Part shown: piece by piece, positions 10,643 through 22,798 of the stretch
Position numbering within the stretch: position 1 is the stretch's first letter
Layout of the letters: each line of letters starts with the position of its first letter
Assembly: GCA_038501785.1 (NCBI GenBank)
Contig: JBAMJR010000186.1
Coordinates: 1 to 64,000 of the forward strand
Length of the DNA stretch: 64,000 bases
DNA from: Myoxocephalus aenaeus
Lineage: Eukaryota; Chordata; Actinopteri; Perciformes; Cottidae
Reading direction: 5' to 3'
The notes under the pieces: model-generated
Told to the model about the DNA's origin: nothing
Databases searched by the model: none
Seen by the model: only the letters and a program-made list of their open reading frames with translations
Program-made: the position numbers and the translations under genes

Positions 10643-11885
10643 CCACCCACGTGTACATGCATGCATAAGCACACAGCGTGAGTCATGCCACAGAGCTCCG
10701 CTGCGGAGGTGAGCGAGGCCTGCTTGTTGGTGGAAAACAGTAATGAGACACACAACACAAAAGGCTGGTGAGCAGCACGACTGTTACACCTTTTGGGACC
10801 CTCTCTGGGGGGCCAGTGTTTGTTTGAATGTGTGTGTGTGTGTGTGCGCGTAAAGGCCAGTAATGGCGTGATAAAGACGCTAAATGAAAACTATAAATTA
10901 GCCAAATGATATCTGCTGTCCGAAGCTCCTCCCACCTGCCGCAGAGCGCTCATCGACAGCAGCGTTTGCATTTCTGAGCGAGACAAAAAGAAAACACCAC
11001 AGATGGAAGTTAACGGGAAGATAAATATGGTTTTCAGCCGCGCTTTGTGGATGAAAAGTACTTTTTTGTTTTGCTGACAAGCCGTAATAGTGGGAGTGAA
11101 CAAGACAGAAAGTGAGAGGAAAAGAAATAGAGATGGCAAGTGGAGGAGGGGGCCGTGTTGTTATAATTTCCCTCTGGTTTAATTATCTGAGTCTGCAGAC
11201 AGCCCTACTCCTTCTCTCTTGTTGTTTAATGTTAGAGGGAGTAGAATGTGAGACGTGTATCTCGCATCTCAATGAGTGTTAACGGCGTGCACAGCAAAGC
11301 ACCATGGGTAGGCCGTATCGTTACCCCGCTATAAAGTTTACACCTTGCTAATTACGAAGCGAAAAGAGGAAATCGATCATTTTCATCCGCCGCGTGATTA
11401 CAAGTCAATGAGCCATCATATACTCACAGTTATGATTTACTGTACACTTGTGCAGCGCTCCCTCCGGGGCGCCGCAGAGCTCCAAAGTGATTCTTCCTCT
11501 TTTGAACAATGCATGGGAAGACGATCGGTGGAGATTCTCAATTTTTTTTTCTTCTACAACCGCTGTTGTGATAGTGGTGTTTGCCAGAGGCTGTTTTGGC
11601 CCGAGGCCGTGTGTGTTTTCAGGGTATCAAGACGAGCGCTGCGGGGAATTGTGCTTCGCTCTGTGTTTGCTGTTGTTGGTCTCTTTGTTTCAAACGCGGT
11701 ACGTCTTGTAGTGGGAATCTGTCTGTTATTATTAAACTGCAGACATATAGAAATATAGAAGAGTAGAATGGACATTCCCCCTACAATCCAAAGGGCAGGA
11801 CGCTCAGAACGTGGCAAGTTAACTTCCTTATAGACTAATAATGGGATATTTACGGACATTTTGATGACCAGATGATGCATTGGTA
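10641..11885. other. Non-coding stretch
   Basis: Contains a (TG)n tract at 10830-10848 and no supported gene. Overlapping frames at 11345-11880 on both strands have no domain and no codon bias. Confidence 0.5.
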
Positions 11886-12134
11886 AATAGATAGATAGAT
11901 AGATATTTGTATTGTCATATGCACAGTTAACAGAGTTACTCCGTACAATGAAAAGCTTATTTAGCCTCCTTCCACACAGAATTACAATAACTTAAAACTT
12001 AAGGTACACATTTGAATAAAAATTTGAATTAAGAATACAAAAAAGTGCTATAAATGCTAATAGTATAATAAAATATATGTATAACAGTATTGCACAACCA
12101 GTTTCACTGAGTGTATAAAGTGCAATATGCATTG
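11886..12134 (-). mobile_element. Non-LTR retrotransposon 3' end, minus orientation
   Basis: Starts with a (GATA)n tail at 11886-11904 and then TTTGTATTGTCATATGCACAG, followed by TTACTCCGTACAATGAAAAGC and ending near CAGTATTGCACAACCAG and AGTGTATAAAGTGCAATATGC. The same blocks occur in reverse order and orientation at 22621-22798, so these are two copies of one LINE family in opposite orientation. This copy has an extra roughly 10-base segment near 12103 and no coding remains. Confidence 0.8.
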
Positions 12135-12364
12135 AGAAAGTGTAAATTGAGAAAATGAAATGTTTTAAATGATCAGGTTGAATCACAGTTGAATTATAGT
12201 CTGTAATAGTGAAACAGAATCGTTTTAAGATAGCTATGTGAGATTAATAGCCGGGGTCCCAAGTGGTCGAGTGAAATGTTAATTTGTTTCTTGAATAATT
12301 TCTCCTTTAGTCAGCTGCTACACACAACCTTTTATTATCCTCAGGGTGTCTCTTTTATCCCTAT

Positions 12365-12366
<2 letters not shown>

Positions 12367-12454
<88 letters not shown>
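12367..12454. repeat. (CA)n microsatellite, 44 units
   Basis: One of the longest uninterrupted dinucleotide tracts in the window; perfect CA throughout. Confidence 0.98.
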
Positions 12455-12456
<2 letters not shown>

Positions 12457-12598
12457 CAGGCTCCATAAAACTCACAGCCACGCCTTGCCTTTGTTTCGCC
12501 ATTTGGCATCAACTTCTGCCTTCTGATGTGACCCCCACAGAGGTCGTCATATAAATGCCAAGCTGGTCCCCCAACCCACCCCCCTCGCAAATAACATG

Positions 12599-12601
<3 letters not shown>

Positions 12602-12632
<31 letters not shown>

Positions 12633-13152
12633 GGTTACCTGGCCACATGCACGGACTCCTCACCTACGCACAGCTGACCACGAGCCCCCTAAACATCAAG
12701 AGGGCTGCATGGATGCAAGAAAGGGAGAAGACTTGGAGAGGAAAATGCAAACTCTCTGGTACTAAAACTGATTGTGTCTCCACAGGATCTAGAAAAAACA
12801 AACATATTTGTCTGGTTTATGTAATCCTGTTCTCGCTTTTAATGATTTCTCTGTTGATTTTTATCAGTTTAGATTTGTTATCAACACCCTTTATTGCAGA
12901 AAAGCAACATAAAAAGTGACAAGTATTCCAGTTTTGGTCCAGCAGTGTGATAGGGTTGACCATCAGCAGGTCACAACCAGAGGGGAGTCTTTGTCGAAAC
13001 CCTGAATGAAGCATTCTGGGAGTTCTTAGGGATGCTGGTGATATGTATAATGGGCATATGTGTGTTCGCAGGGGTCGCGCGTGTGTGTGTGTGTTAGGAG
13101 AGGGGGTGGTTTGGAACAAAATGAGGTTGCCACCAGCATAATGAGGACAGAA

Positions 13153-13192
<40 letters not shown>
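12602..13192. repeat. Microsatellite cluster: (CA)n, (GT)n, (GT)n
   Basis: CA at 12602-12630, GT at 13077-13093 and GT at 13156-13192, separated by ordinary non-coding sequence. The long minus-strand frame at 12817-13311 only exists because CA tracts carry no stops. Confidence 0.95.
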
Positions 13193-13193
<1 letters not shown>

Positions 13194-13328
13194 CCATACG
13201 ACTGGCCACTGTATAATGGGCCAAGTGGGCCATATTGTTTCCGGCTCGTGCTGAAGTCCCCATGGCAGCAGATGTGGTGTTACACAGCAACAACAAAAGC
13301 TCATTAATCACTGTCTGGAGCGCGTTGA

Positions 13329-13330
<2 letters not shown>

Positions 13331-13399
<69 letters not shown>

Positions 13400-13600
13400 G
13401 GTGTGGATTCTGGTTCTGCTGGGCTGTTTTGAATGCATGCATTTATTTTTTGTTTGCCTTTTCAGTGTGTATTTCTTTGTGTGCACATATTTGCAAGCGC
13501 AGTCACTTGTGCGAACTGTTTGATCCCATAGCGGCCGAAAGAATGTAAGGGTGAAGCAGTGTGTGAACTCCCTGGTGTGTGTGTGTGTGTGTGTGTGTGT
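13331..13600. repeat. Two (TG)n microsatellites
   Basis: TG at 13331-13400 (about 35 units, one CG interruption near 13395) and TG at 13576-13600. These end the dense cluster that began at 10.4 kb. Confidence 0.97.
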
Positions 13601-13689
13601 TGGACAGGGTGGGGTCTTGGGGGGCTACTGTGACACCAACATCATAAAACACCAGTAGCAACTATAGCTACTCTCTGATTCTGCTCACA

Positions 13690-13850
13690 CACAACACCAC
13701 ACAACCCTGTACTTCTATTCTTGTGAGGACACTGACTGACATAATGTGTTGCCCCTTAGCCTAACCTTTACCATCACAACGAAATGCCCACCACTTACAC
13801 TCTCTTTTAACCCGACCCAAAGCAACACGTTCTCATCCCAACTCGTCACA
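13690..13850 (+). repeat. Teleost dispersed repeat (CTTGTGAGGACACTG type)
   Basis: The sequence TTCTTGTGAGGACACTGAC, then CATAATG, then TAGCCTAACCTTTACCATC and CACAACGAAATGCCCACC, matches a very frequent fish repeat that often sits beside GT microsatellites, as it does here. Its class is not known to me. Confidence 0.6.
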
Positions 13851-14089
13851 TACTGACATACTTTCTAACGTACTGGGCAGCCATGAAAAATCCAGCTAGG
13901 GCTAAAAATACAACGTAACATAAGTACAAAAAACAAATAACTCAACACTCTCACAACGGCCTCCTGGTTGAAAGTCCTGAGTTTTTTTTACCCATCCGCC
14001 TTCCGTGTCATCACACGTCCGGTGTAATGTTCTCTGAGCATCTTGTTATGACGTGGATGGGTTTGTATTGCAGTTACATGAAAGCCTAG

Positions 14090-14306
14090 ACCTGCACACA
14101 TGACATCTATTGTACTTCTGTCCATCCGGGGAGAGGAATCCTCCTCTGTTGCTCTCCCGAAGGTTTCTTCCCCTTTTCTCTCCCCGTTAAAGTGTTTTTT
14201 TGGGGGGAGAGCGATTCGAGGTCTCGCGACAGAGGATGTCATATGTGTACAGATTTGTAATTTGTGATTTTGGGCTATCCGAAATAAATTAAATTAAATT
14301 TAATTG
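14090..14306 (+). mobile_element. L2/Rex1-clade LINE 3' end
   Basis: The blocks GACATCTATTGTACTTCTGT, TCCGGGGAGAGGAATCCTCC, GAAGGTTTCTTCCCC, GTTAAAGTGTTTTTTTGGG, AGGATGTCATATGTGTACAG and TTTGTGATTTTGGGCTATC are the standard 3'UTR of an abundant teleost LINE, ending in AATTAAATT repeats. The copy lacks any reverse transcriptase and is 5'-truncated. A related tail ends the element at 38540-39352. Confidence 0.85.
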
Positions 14307-17300
14307 ATATACACCTGCAGAGTTGCCCGTCCCGAGCCCGAACCATCACAAATCTATTACATGCTTACAATGCTTTCAGTGTGCTAACAAACAAAGTGTT
14401 CAGCACAGCCCAAAAATCTGTCATATGAGAGACTATAAGGTCTGCATTTAAAAAAAAAAGAACCAAAAAAAAGCCACAGGAAATTGCTGCAAACCCGACC
14501 AACAAGCTCGAGGAAATTACACGAGCGTTGCAGAGAGACCTGTGGTAATCTGATGAACACGACTCACTTTGTTCCCTTTCCCTGGATCCTCCAACCAATT
14601 ACGTGTGATATCTGATCCGGTCGGAGGCAGTTTTTCGCCGTGATGCCCACACACTCAAATACACACACCTCCGCCATGGATGACTCAAACCCACAACCTC
14701 CCCGCTGCCTACGCTTGACTTTTTCTAAAGTAGTGAATGGACAAAAAGAAGCTCCATCGCCCCTCATCTCCCACTCTCTTCTTTTCTGCCCTTTTTCAAG
14801 CTCGTGTCTTCGTCAGCGCTGGCTTTCTGTCCTCATCTGCGGAGGGAGGATCACGCCGATGTTTGCCCACGGCTTGGTGAATGACTTTTGATCAAGATGT
14901 TCTGGCAGAATTCGTTAAAAAGTCCTAATGATTCTGGAAGAGGTCCAGCTGTTTGCTCACGGGCTCAGTGGCTCAACTTCACAGAGAAAATTAATGAGTT
15001 TAATTTCCACTTTGGGTGTTTAATGTCGTCTTCAGATTCCGTGGGGGAAGTATACAAGATTTGTATTGAATGATTTGGTTTATTTTGGACGGTAAAAAAA
15101 CTTGGTTGTGAAATTCATCATGGGTAATGATACGATTGTGATCATGCAAATGATTGTTGTCTCCGACAAAAAGATGTTTGTTTGATGTTTGAACATGTCT
15201 GTATGTTAAGTAGCCAAGACCGAAGCATTATGGCATTTTTAAACTGCTCAAAAATGTCTTTGCAACTAAATTAGGTTGGATGGATGGGTCCTCGACCGTG
15301 GCTCTGTAAAACCTTCTGTCGCCATGATTCCCACTTTCTCAAAAACACTAGTCATTGCCTTGTTTGATACTGCTGTTGATTGACCGCTGACTCCACACTC
15401 ACTACTCGAAACAGCCCTGCTGTAGAAATAGTCTCTTGGAAGCCACTTTAGTGTTTTTGGTCGGACACAACCAAGCAGAGCTTAGCCTGGAATCACACCA
15501 AGTCAGCCAGAAATGTGGCAGCTTAGGGAGGAAACGCTGCTGGTATCAGCATGACACATAATAGTTCCACTGGCTGCAGCCGACAGACCTCAGCGCCCCG
15601 AACACCTAAATCCTGCTGCGTGTTACCTTCACGGCTGCTGCGCTTCGCCCCCCAACACCTTCACCAAACACACACCGTGCACTATCGCGCTGGAGCCAGA
15701 GCGAGTAAAACATATAGTCTCCGGTCATCCCTCAGACGTCAGTGCATCGCCGCCTGGCTAAGCCTTAACCGTCACATTTAGACCCAGTTAACTTGTGCTC
15801 ACGGGGCGAGCCGCTTAATGGCTCGTCCCGACTGGCAGAGCGTCAGCTGGCCGAGAGTTACATAACACCGTGTCACGGAACTGGACGTGGCCTTCCTTTC
15901 TTGACTCACAGCTCGGGAACGCTGCTGTTCTTGGATCCATTTTGAGACATGATTCGAATGCTATGCCCGTGTTACTTTACGCCTTTGGACAAGTTCGTCG
16001 GAAATTAAGGTTCGTACTATCCTGAAGGAGCCTCTGTGAGCACAGCGGTGAATTCATTAGACCTGAGAAAAACCTGCCAAGACAGGGTCATCAAATATTT
16101 ACGATTTTTCTCATAGAAGTTGCAATATTTTCACCTTCCAAGCCCCAAACCAAACACTTTTTTTTAATAGAGAGAATGCACTCAGTCAGCTTCATAAATA
16201 AGTTAAGTTCGCGTGGGTTTGAGTATTGTAAATGGTTAAAAGGACAACAATTTCTCCTGTGGTTGTGAAAGTGTCTCCTCCAGGTTTAGAGAACACAATG
16301 CCTGTGAATTAGCAAAGCAGCCGCGAGAAGCAACAACATCTGCTTACAGTAATGATGCATGCCCGAAACAATCCTTCCAGACAGGCTGAAAGTTCTTCAC
16401 ATGCCTGCTGCACACCGTCCACCACCACGCATTAAGTCAGGCCCTGCGTGCGTTCACACATCTGTGACCGTACTTGTGTGACTGACTGACTACCTGTGTG
16501 ACGTTGGGGAATTACAACATCGGGAATATATAATTGCTTTGTCTGTGCTTCTGTCTGAGTGTTCGGGTAGGGGTGGGTGGGGTTATTTTAAAGTGCACTG
16601 TCGTGAGCTCGCCAAATTTAGACTGGGAGAAAACTGCTGACTTTCCTACATCGTCAGCGATTTGTCTGTTCGGGGCAGACGCGGGCGAAGAAATTAAGAG
16701 AGACGAGCAATAAGGTGGTAGAAGGGAAGTCCATGTGGAAAAAGAAACTTCTGTCCCAATCAGCAAAGATCCAGAAACCTCACTTTATGTCTCCTTACTG
16801 GATACAATTCAAGGGACACTCCCTTTTCACACAAAGGCTAGTTTACTGGTCATGAGGGGTACTCCATCATTATGATGAGACAAATTTATAACAGAAAGTC
16901 TGCATTGCAAACCGAGGTCATGGTGGTGGGCTTTTAACAAGATGTGCAGGGCAAGCGGAGTCTCATAAAAAACACTATTGTTTTTGCATTATGGGAAATG
17001 TAGGATCCAGTTCAATTTGACCCAAGTCAGGATATCTTCTGCTGCAGAAGAGAGACTTTTCTTTCTAGATCTGGGCACAAAAAGGATTGATTGCAGGTGT
17101 CATTTAACTTTAAAGGTTGGATACTACTTGGGACTGGGTTATTTCGGGCGATACCCGAAAAGGTAACGAGTACCGATACCCAATTTTTGCCACGAGGAAT
17201 GATGATCGGATCCTCACTAAACCTGGAAAATATCTCTGGAATAATCACTTCAAGAGTTGAGCGGAGTGATAAATTAGGATGTGGTCCTCCACATTTGAAA

Positions 17301-19156
17301 CACACATATAAAATAACAAAGCCCAACACTTTAATTTGCTAGAACATAAAGGCTGCTAATGTCATTGGCCATGACGCACTGTAAGTGCAGGAAAATAGTA
17401 ATTATCCCGTTAAAGGTTCCTCTGACACATCAGTGAGCTGATGAGGTCGAGGTTTTACGTGTCAGATCAGCAATCATTCCCCTTGCCCACAGACTTCATC
17501 GAAAATGTATTGGAGACTTTGTGCATCAATCTTTTCACCCTTATAATAATTCTCGTGTGATATCTTGGACTTAAACCGCGTCTTTCATCATTTTAGAATG
17601 TGCGGTGACTAAAGACTAATCCATCGCCAAAGAACGAGCAGCTTTGCATTTCATTTTTCATCCACTCTGCCTTCATCGTTCTTCCCCCTCAACCCGTTTT
17701 CTCCCTCCTCGTGCCTCCACACAATGAAAACCACGAGCAGTGCTGTGCTGAGGATGTCTGGCTTTTCTTATCCATGTCCATAAGCTTATTTAAGACAAAT
17801 AATCTGTCTGGGTTTACAGGTTTTAATTCTCATGCTGGCAGAGGCTGTGTTACAGTGAACGCAGGTGGTTTTCTACGTTGTTCCTTTTGTTTGTTCCATG
17901 ATTTACACACATCTGACTCTCTGCCTCCTTCAGAGTCAGGACCACAAGTGCAATCCTCTCAAATATCACACGTGCATTCACACCCACACGGAGGCACGAA
18001 AGGTCATGCGTGCACTCTGCACGAATACATCTTTTTATACATATTCATCACTCAAACTATTCAAAGCCTCTTTTTAGAAGTCAACCTTTCTATAAACTTG
18101 CTGCTGCTGCTTTTTTTTTTTATATCGGTTGGCTTTTGTTTCTCATCAAAGTATCACAATCCCCATTGTGTCTCTTTGAGGTGCTTAAAGGCACGCAGAC
18201 CTGGAGAAAGCTTGGACATGTGTGATGATATTCTCAGAAAATCCTAACAAACGACATGACGTCTATGTAAAGACGTGCTAAATGTTCTGCATCTTTATTT
18301 AGAAACATGGGTCATCCTCACTCCTTTACTCCGTGCTGTTCACCTGACAGGAATAGGACGGGATGAAGATGGATTAGACGGTGACGTCATGAATTCTCGG
18401 AAAATGTCAACCAGTGCTGGAAGTATGTCACAGAGCTTCCTGGAATAATAAAACTGAATTTCAACTGGATGCAATGGGGGGTATCTTTGCCTGGGCTTCA
18501 TCCTGTCTGTATAATATAAGGCTGATCATTATTAATGAAACCAAACCCTCTTTACCTCATTTTAGTATTAGTTTCACTACCACTGGCACTGGCATTAGTG
18601 GAGCTAATTGTAGCCAGCAGAACTCCTGTGTCGCTGTTTTTGGAGATTTATAATGCACACAGCTTTCCAACAGACCACTTCACATTCACAGCCACTCTCG
18701 CTCACATTAGCAGCTCTGTAGTACTAGTACTGTCTTCTGCTTCTACCACAGAAGGATGGTGCTAGTGTTTTACACAAGGGCACCTTGATTACGGCTGTCG
18801 AGGGAGGGGAGAATTTATTCCACACCTTGAACTTCCTGGTCACAGACCCTCTTCTTTTGCCTCCAGGATACAGCTGATGTAGCTAATACCTTTCATCTGA
18901 CACCAACAGGCCTGCAGGGTGATCAGCCTGTGAAAAAAATACAGATGAGTACAGGGTATACCCAGGAGCAATCTAAACCACCAACTGAAGGTAACCAGAG
19001 ATGTCCTCTGTAAGGCTGTACGATTATGACAATAATCACTATTATCCTGAGAAGTTCACTGTTATTTATTTAGATTATAAGTATCACACTTACACATTTT
19101 AATCAACAGAACACTGCTTTCACTTCCATGTCGTTTTGCATCAAAATAGGACTTTT
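14307..19156. other. Gene-free stretch
   Basis: No supported gene or RNA. The 178-codon plus frame at 17711-18247 lacks codon bias, domain or splice support. There is a short poly-T near 18113 and the usual short CA/TG runs. A block near 16320-16400 is slightly more complex. Confidence 0.5.
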
Positions 19157-19424
19157 ACCGTAAAAGTTGGGTTACAAGCCGCTTCTACCTCCGGTGGTTG
19201 TCCTTGCTACAGGCAAGCTAGCAGCAGCGCTAGCTGGCGCTGCTACTGCTACTGCCCGCGTCCCCTCTGCCCGAGTCGGGTGTCGAGGCGTGGCTGGTCC
19301 CGCCAGCTTCGGTGGTTGTCTGGGAGCTAGCGGAGGGCTAGCAGGAGCGCTAGCTGGCTACAGCGGGGAGCTAACGGGGATACTGACCGAAGGTAGTTGC
19401 AGCTTGTAACCCGACTTTTACGGT
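19157..19424 (+). mobile_element. Short inverted-repeat DNA element, copy 1
   Basis: A 268-base element with ends ACCGTAAAAGTTGGGTTAC and GTAACCCGACTTTTACGGT, which are inverted repeats with one mismatch over 19 bases. The similarity continues inward (AAGCCGC.. and ..GCAGCTT). The interior is GC-rich with repeated GCTAGC and CTACTG motifs and encodes nothing. It is a non-autonomous (MITE-like) DNA transposon. Flanks (TTTT and AGTT) do not give a clean target duplication. The same family, inverted, is at 32013-32313. Confidence 0.85.
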
Positions 19425-19620
19425 AGTTGAGGAAGCGCTTGATCTGATATGCGGCGGTGTTTTGTATGAGCGGAGCAGGCATGTCAAACGTTAATATTGC
19501 AGTGGGTCATGTTCATTTAATATTTGATTCTTTGTGCAGCCCTACATTTCTGACAACATCTGCTGCAACTTTCAAACCAATAACATACATGAAATATTTA
19601 ATAAAATAACTACAGCCACG

Positions 19621-19815
19621 CTAGCCTCATGCTAACATGCTGCTGTGTAGCAGGCAACGTTCATTGTCTTATTTTAGCTCGTTAGCATGCTAACATTTAA
19701 TGATTAGCACTTATTATGAAGTTCAGTTGATGCTGATGGGATTGTTGGTCATACATTGAATTCAGGAACATTTTGTCGCGATGATGGCGCTGGATGAACA
19801 GTTAGGGATCCTGAA
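19621..19815 (+). repeat. Teleost dispersed repeat (GTTAGCATGCTAAC type), copy 1
   Basis: Contains GCTCGTTAGCATGCTAAC, TTAATGATTAGCACTTATTA, GTTGATGCTGATGGGATTG, CATACATTGAATTCAGGAAC and GATGATGGCGCTGGATGAAC. This order matches a widespread fish repeat. A second, differently eroded copy lies at 37801-38050. Confidence 0.7.
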
Positions 19816-20024
19816 AATAAACACAACTCATCCAAATAGTCTTCAAGACGTTCACTCGAAACCACAGAAGTTGAACTCCTTGTGGTGCGAGAGGAAAAGT
19901 CAAAGGGTGAGCAAAGTCATATAAACCAGCCCATCTGAAGATATCTTGTTTATTTAATCCGGAGAAAAATTGAAGTGTAAAAGTGACAAGTTGTGGTTTT
20001 ATGGAGGGTTATGTGCTGGACGCC

Positions 20025-20150
20025 CTCTTTCTCTTCATGCTAAGATAAGCTAACCGTCCGCTGGCTACATAACATCATGTTTAGAGGTCAGATATGAGAT
20101 TGCTTTCAATCCTCTCTTTTAACTCTCAGCATGAAAGGTGAATAAAAAGT
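20025..20150 (-). repeat. Teleost dispersed repeat, copy 3 (inverted, middle part)
   Basis: Read on the minus strand it contains CCAGCGGACGGTTAGCTTAT followed by CTTAGCATGAAG, the diagnostic middle of the repeat also present at 6150 and 28500. Confidence 0.6.
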
Positions 20151-21101
20151 TGTGAGCTGAATTGTACTCAGTCGATAGAAATTCCGATATGGATGCTGAC
20201 AGTAAGAAAAAAGAAGATGGCCGGACTGCCACAAACAGACAGAGATACAGAACAAACGGACCACACACAGCCATCTGGTTGCATCTGATGTGGCAACATT
20301 AAAGCGAGATATGTGAGGGTCCACAGCTCCACTGCAGCCTCCGCTGTGAACCTCAGACTCCCTCCGTGCTTTTGAACTCAGCCACCTAAAAAATAATGGA
20401 CCACCTGCGGTCTTTCCCTTTGTGAGTCAGTGACTGGACACATTGAGTTTGTGGAGCATTTCACCGCATGTGTGTGTGTTTGTTTCATTGTGTGTATACC
20501 CAATCACATTTCCAATGAGTCTTTTTTAGAGAGAACACCTCTGGGAGTTTGCTCTGTAATGGAGGTAAACAGAATTATACCTCGCAGATGCTGCTCGGGT
20601 AGAGACGAGGTATGATAAATCCCACAATATATCCGTCACACACACTCTCACGTCTCACCCGTCCACCCGGACCTCCTTCATACATGCAGGTTGTTGCTAT
20701 TTATACCACGTCACCTGTTCTGGTTCACAACTACGTGGGTCGCACACAAATTGGTTGCAGCGCATGTGAACAGCCAGCAAACACACAAAACACACAAAAC
20801 ACATTTGCACTCTTCTGTTCATCATTATGACACTCACACTTATTGAGAGGGCTTTCAATGGACTATAATTTCCGCATGATTAGTTTTGTGTGTGTGTGTC
20901 TGTGAGCGTGAATATGGGTGCCATATCACCCTCGCCAGGGTGTTGGTGAGATAATTTGCATGTTGATTGATGGGCTTGTGTGCACATGCCTGCTATACGT
21001 GTTAATTATGTACACCAGTCACACTCCAGCTGAAGAGTAGGCCTGTATATACGCATGTATACTCTCTAACCTATAATTTCTAGCTGATGAGAACATGCGT
21101 A

Positions 21102-21132
<31 letters not shown>

Positions 21133-22620
21133 GAGAGGCACAGATTGAGTGCAGTGAAGTCAGTCAGACTGTGTGGAGAGTAAATGACGCAGACGGGTTC
21201 ATAATGTGTCATCTGGCCTTCTGCTCTGTTTGAATGTCAGTGTGTGAGCCCGACTGCACACACACACACTCATGCTGATACACACTCAATGTTTTGATCA
21301 CTTAGAGAGCGATTCAGCTCCTTAAGCCTTTGTAAGCACCTGTGTGCTGCAGTCGGCACAGACACAGGAATAGACCTAATAAGGGGCTTAAACACACAGT
21401 TACAGATCTTCGAATTGGCCTCAGCTTTTTTTTTTTCATTAAAGATTCATCAATGACGTTTTTTTTAGGACTCAAGATCTTGTTTCTGCAAGTTATCCCA
21501 ACACATTTTTATGATTTTATTACCCTAAATAGAGGCGCTTAAATCCGCTTACCAGGGTTAATTGGGTTTGGCCTTACATAATAGAAAACACACAATTCAA
21601 TCACATGTATAATTCTATAAAATAACAGCTTGTGGCCAGCCAGTGACCTGTCTCTGCTCAGGGCTGCTCTTATGTAACAGGCTTTACGCAACCTCATGAG
21701 TCGCTGGTGATTCTCCCCTAATTTGGCAAACGGCTGATGGTGACACCGCAAAAAAAAAAAAAAACACATGCCGTGTCATTGCGAGGCTATTTTAGGATAG
21801 CATCCTCACTTGGCTCCATGTGAGGCGTCTGTGTGTTTTTCATCGTCAGAGTGCCTTCTCATCTGTTTAAAGCTCCACAATCTGTTTTTCTGTGCAGGCC
21901 AGGGTGAGTAACAGGGCTGAAATTTAACTGAAGTTTTATAACTTTCTGCATACGAGTGTGAAAATGCAGTGCGAGTGCATTGCGCAGTGCATGTGAGCTA
22001 GCGCGGAGATGTAAACAGAGGCAATCGATCATGCATTACTGTGACCATGAGGTCCAGGCAGTAATAGAAAAGCGTTTTGTCCATGTTTCGTTTTTTATTT
22101 CCCCAACCTTTGCTTTTTATGGCTGCAAAGGGATGTTTTTTTGGAAAACATACCGGCTTGATGCTTCATCAACATCATTACTTTTTAGGTTGGCCAATCA
22201 CATTTCAGATGTAGGTCCCATCTGCAAAATGTTCTCGTATTTTGAATTTACAATTTACGATTTACGGTCCAGACGCGTAACTATGAATCTCACTGCTCTT
22301 CATGGCAAGACTCTCCTTGCGTAGCTGGTTAAGGCAGAGACGATTGGTTGAGTAGTTCGGGACCCATTGGTCAGGGAATAGGACCTAAACAAATCAGGTT
22401 ACCAGTACCTCAGGGAGCATGGACGCCTGGCCAATAGAGAGAGCAGCAATGCTGCACAGGGCCAGACTTATGTGATTAGTCTTTTCACAAAGGAATTATA
22501 TATTGTGTTACTTTGAAGCAATTTTGAGTTTGGTTTAGAAAGTGCACTTCATAATTATGTTGAATTGATTCTACAATCCAACTATTAGGCGAACATCATT
22601 TTAAATGTATTCCTTTGTAG
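20151..22620. other. Gene-free stretch
   Basis: Contains (TG)n at 21111-21133, short CA runs, and poly-T/poly-A near 21425 and 21750. No coding or RNA gene is supported. Confidence 0.5.
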
Positions 22621-22798
22621 CAATGCATAGTGCACTTTATACACTGATTGTGCAATACTGTTATCATATTTTTTTTTACCTTAAGTTTATTGTAATTCTG
22701 TGTGTTAGGAGGAACTAGCAAAATAAGCTTTTCATTGTACAGAGTAACTGTCTGTTATCTGTGCATATGACAATACAAATATCTTGAATCTTGAATCT
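22621..22798 (+). mobile_element. Non-LTR retrotransposon 3' end, plus orientation
   Basis: Blocks CAATGCATAGTGCACTTTAT, TTGTGCAATACTG, AAGCTTTTCATTGTACAGAG, TCTGTGCATATGACAATAC, then a tail of CTTGAATCTTGAATC. This is the inverted counterpart of the copy at 11886-12134. It is truncated and non-coding. Confidence 0.8.

Noticed and set aside
12817..13311. 164-codon minus-strand frame with poly-(TH)
   Set aside because: Kept open only by CA/GT microsatellites, which lack stop codons in some frames.
17711..18247. 178-codon plus-strand open frame
   Set aside because: No recognisable domain, no codon-position bias, overlapping frames of similar quality, and runs of simple sequence.
19167..19409. 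80-codon Ala/Gly-rich frame
   Set aside because: Falls entirely within the inverted-repeat DNA element; no other copy preserves it.
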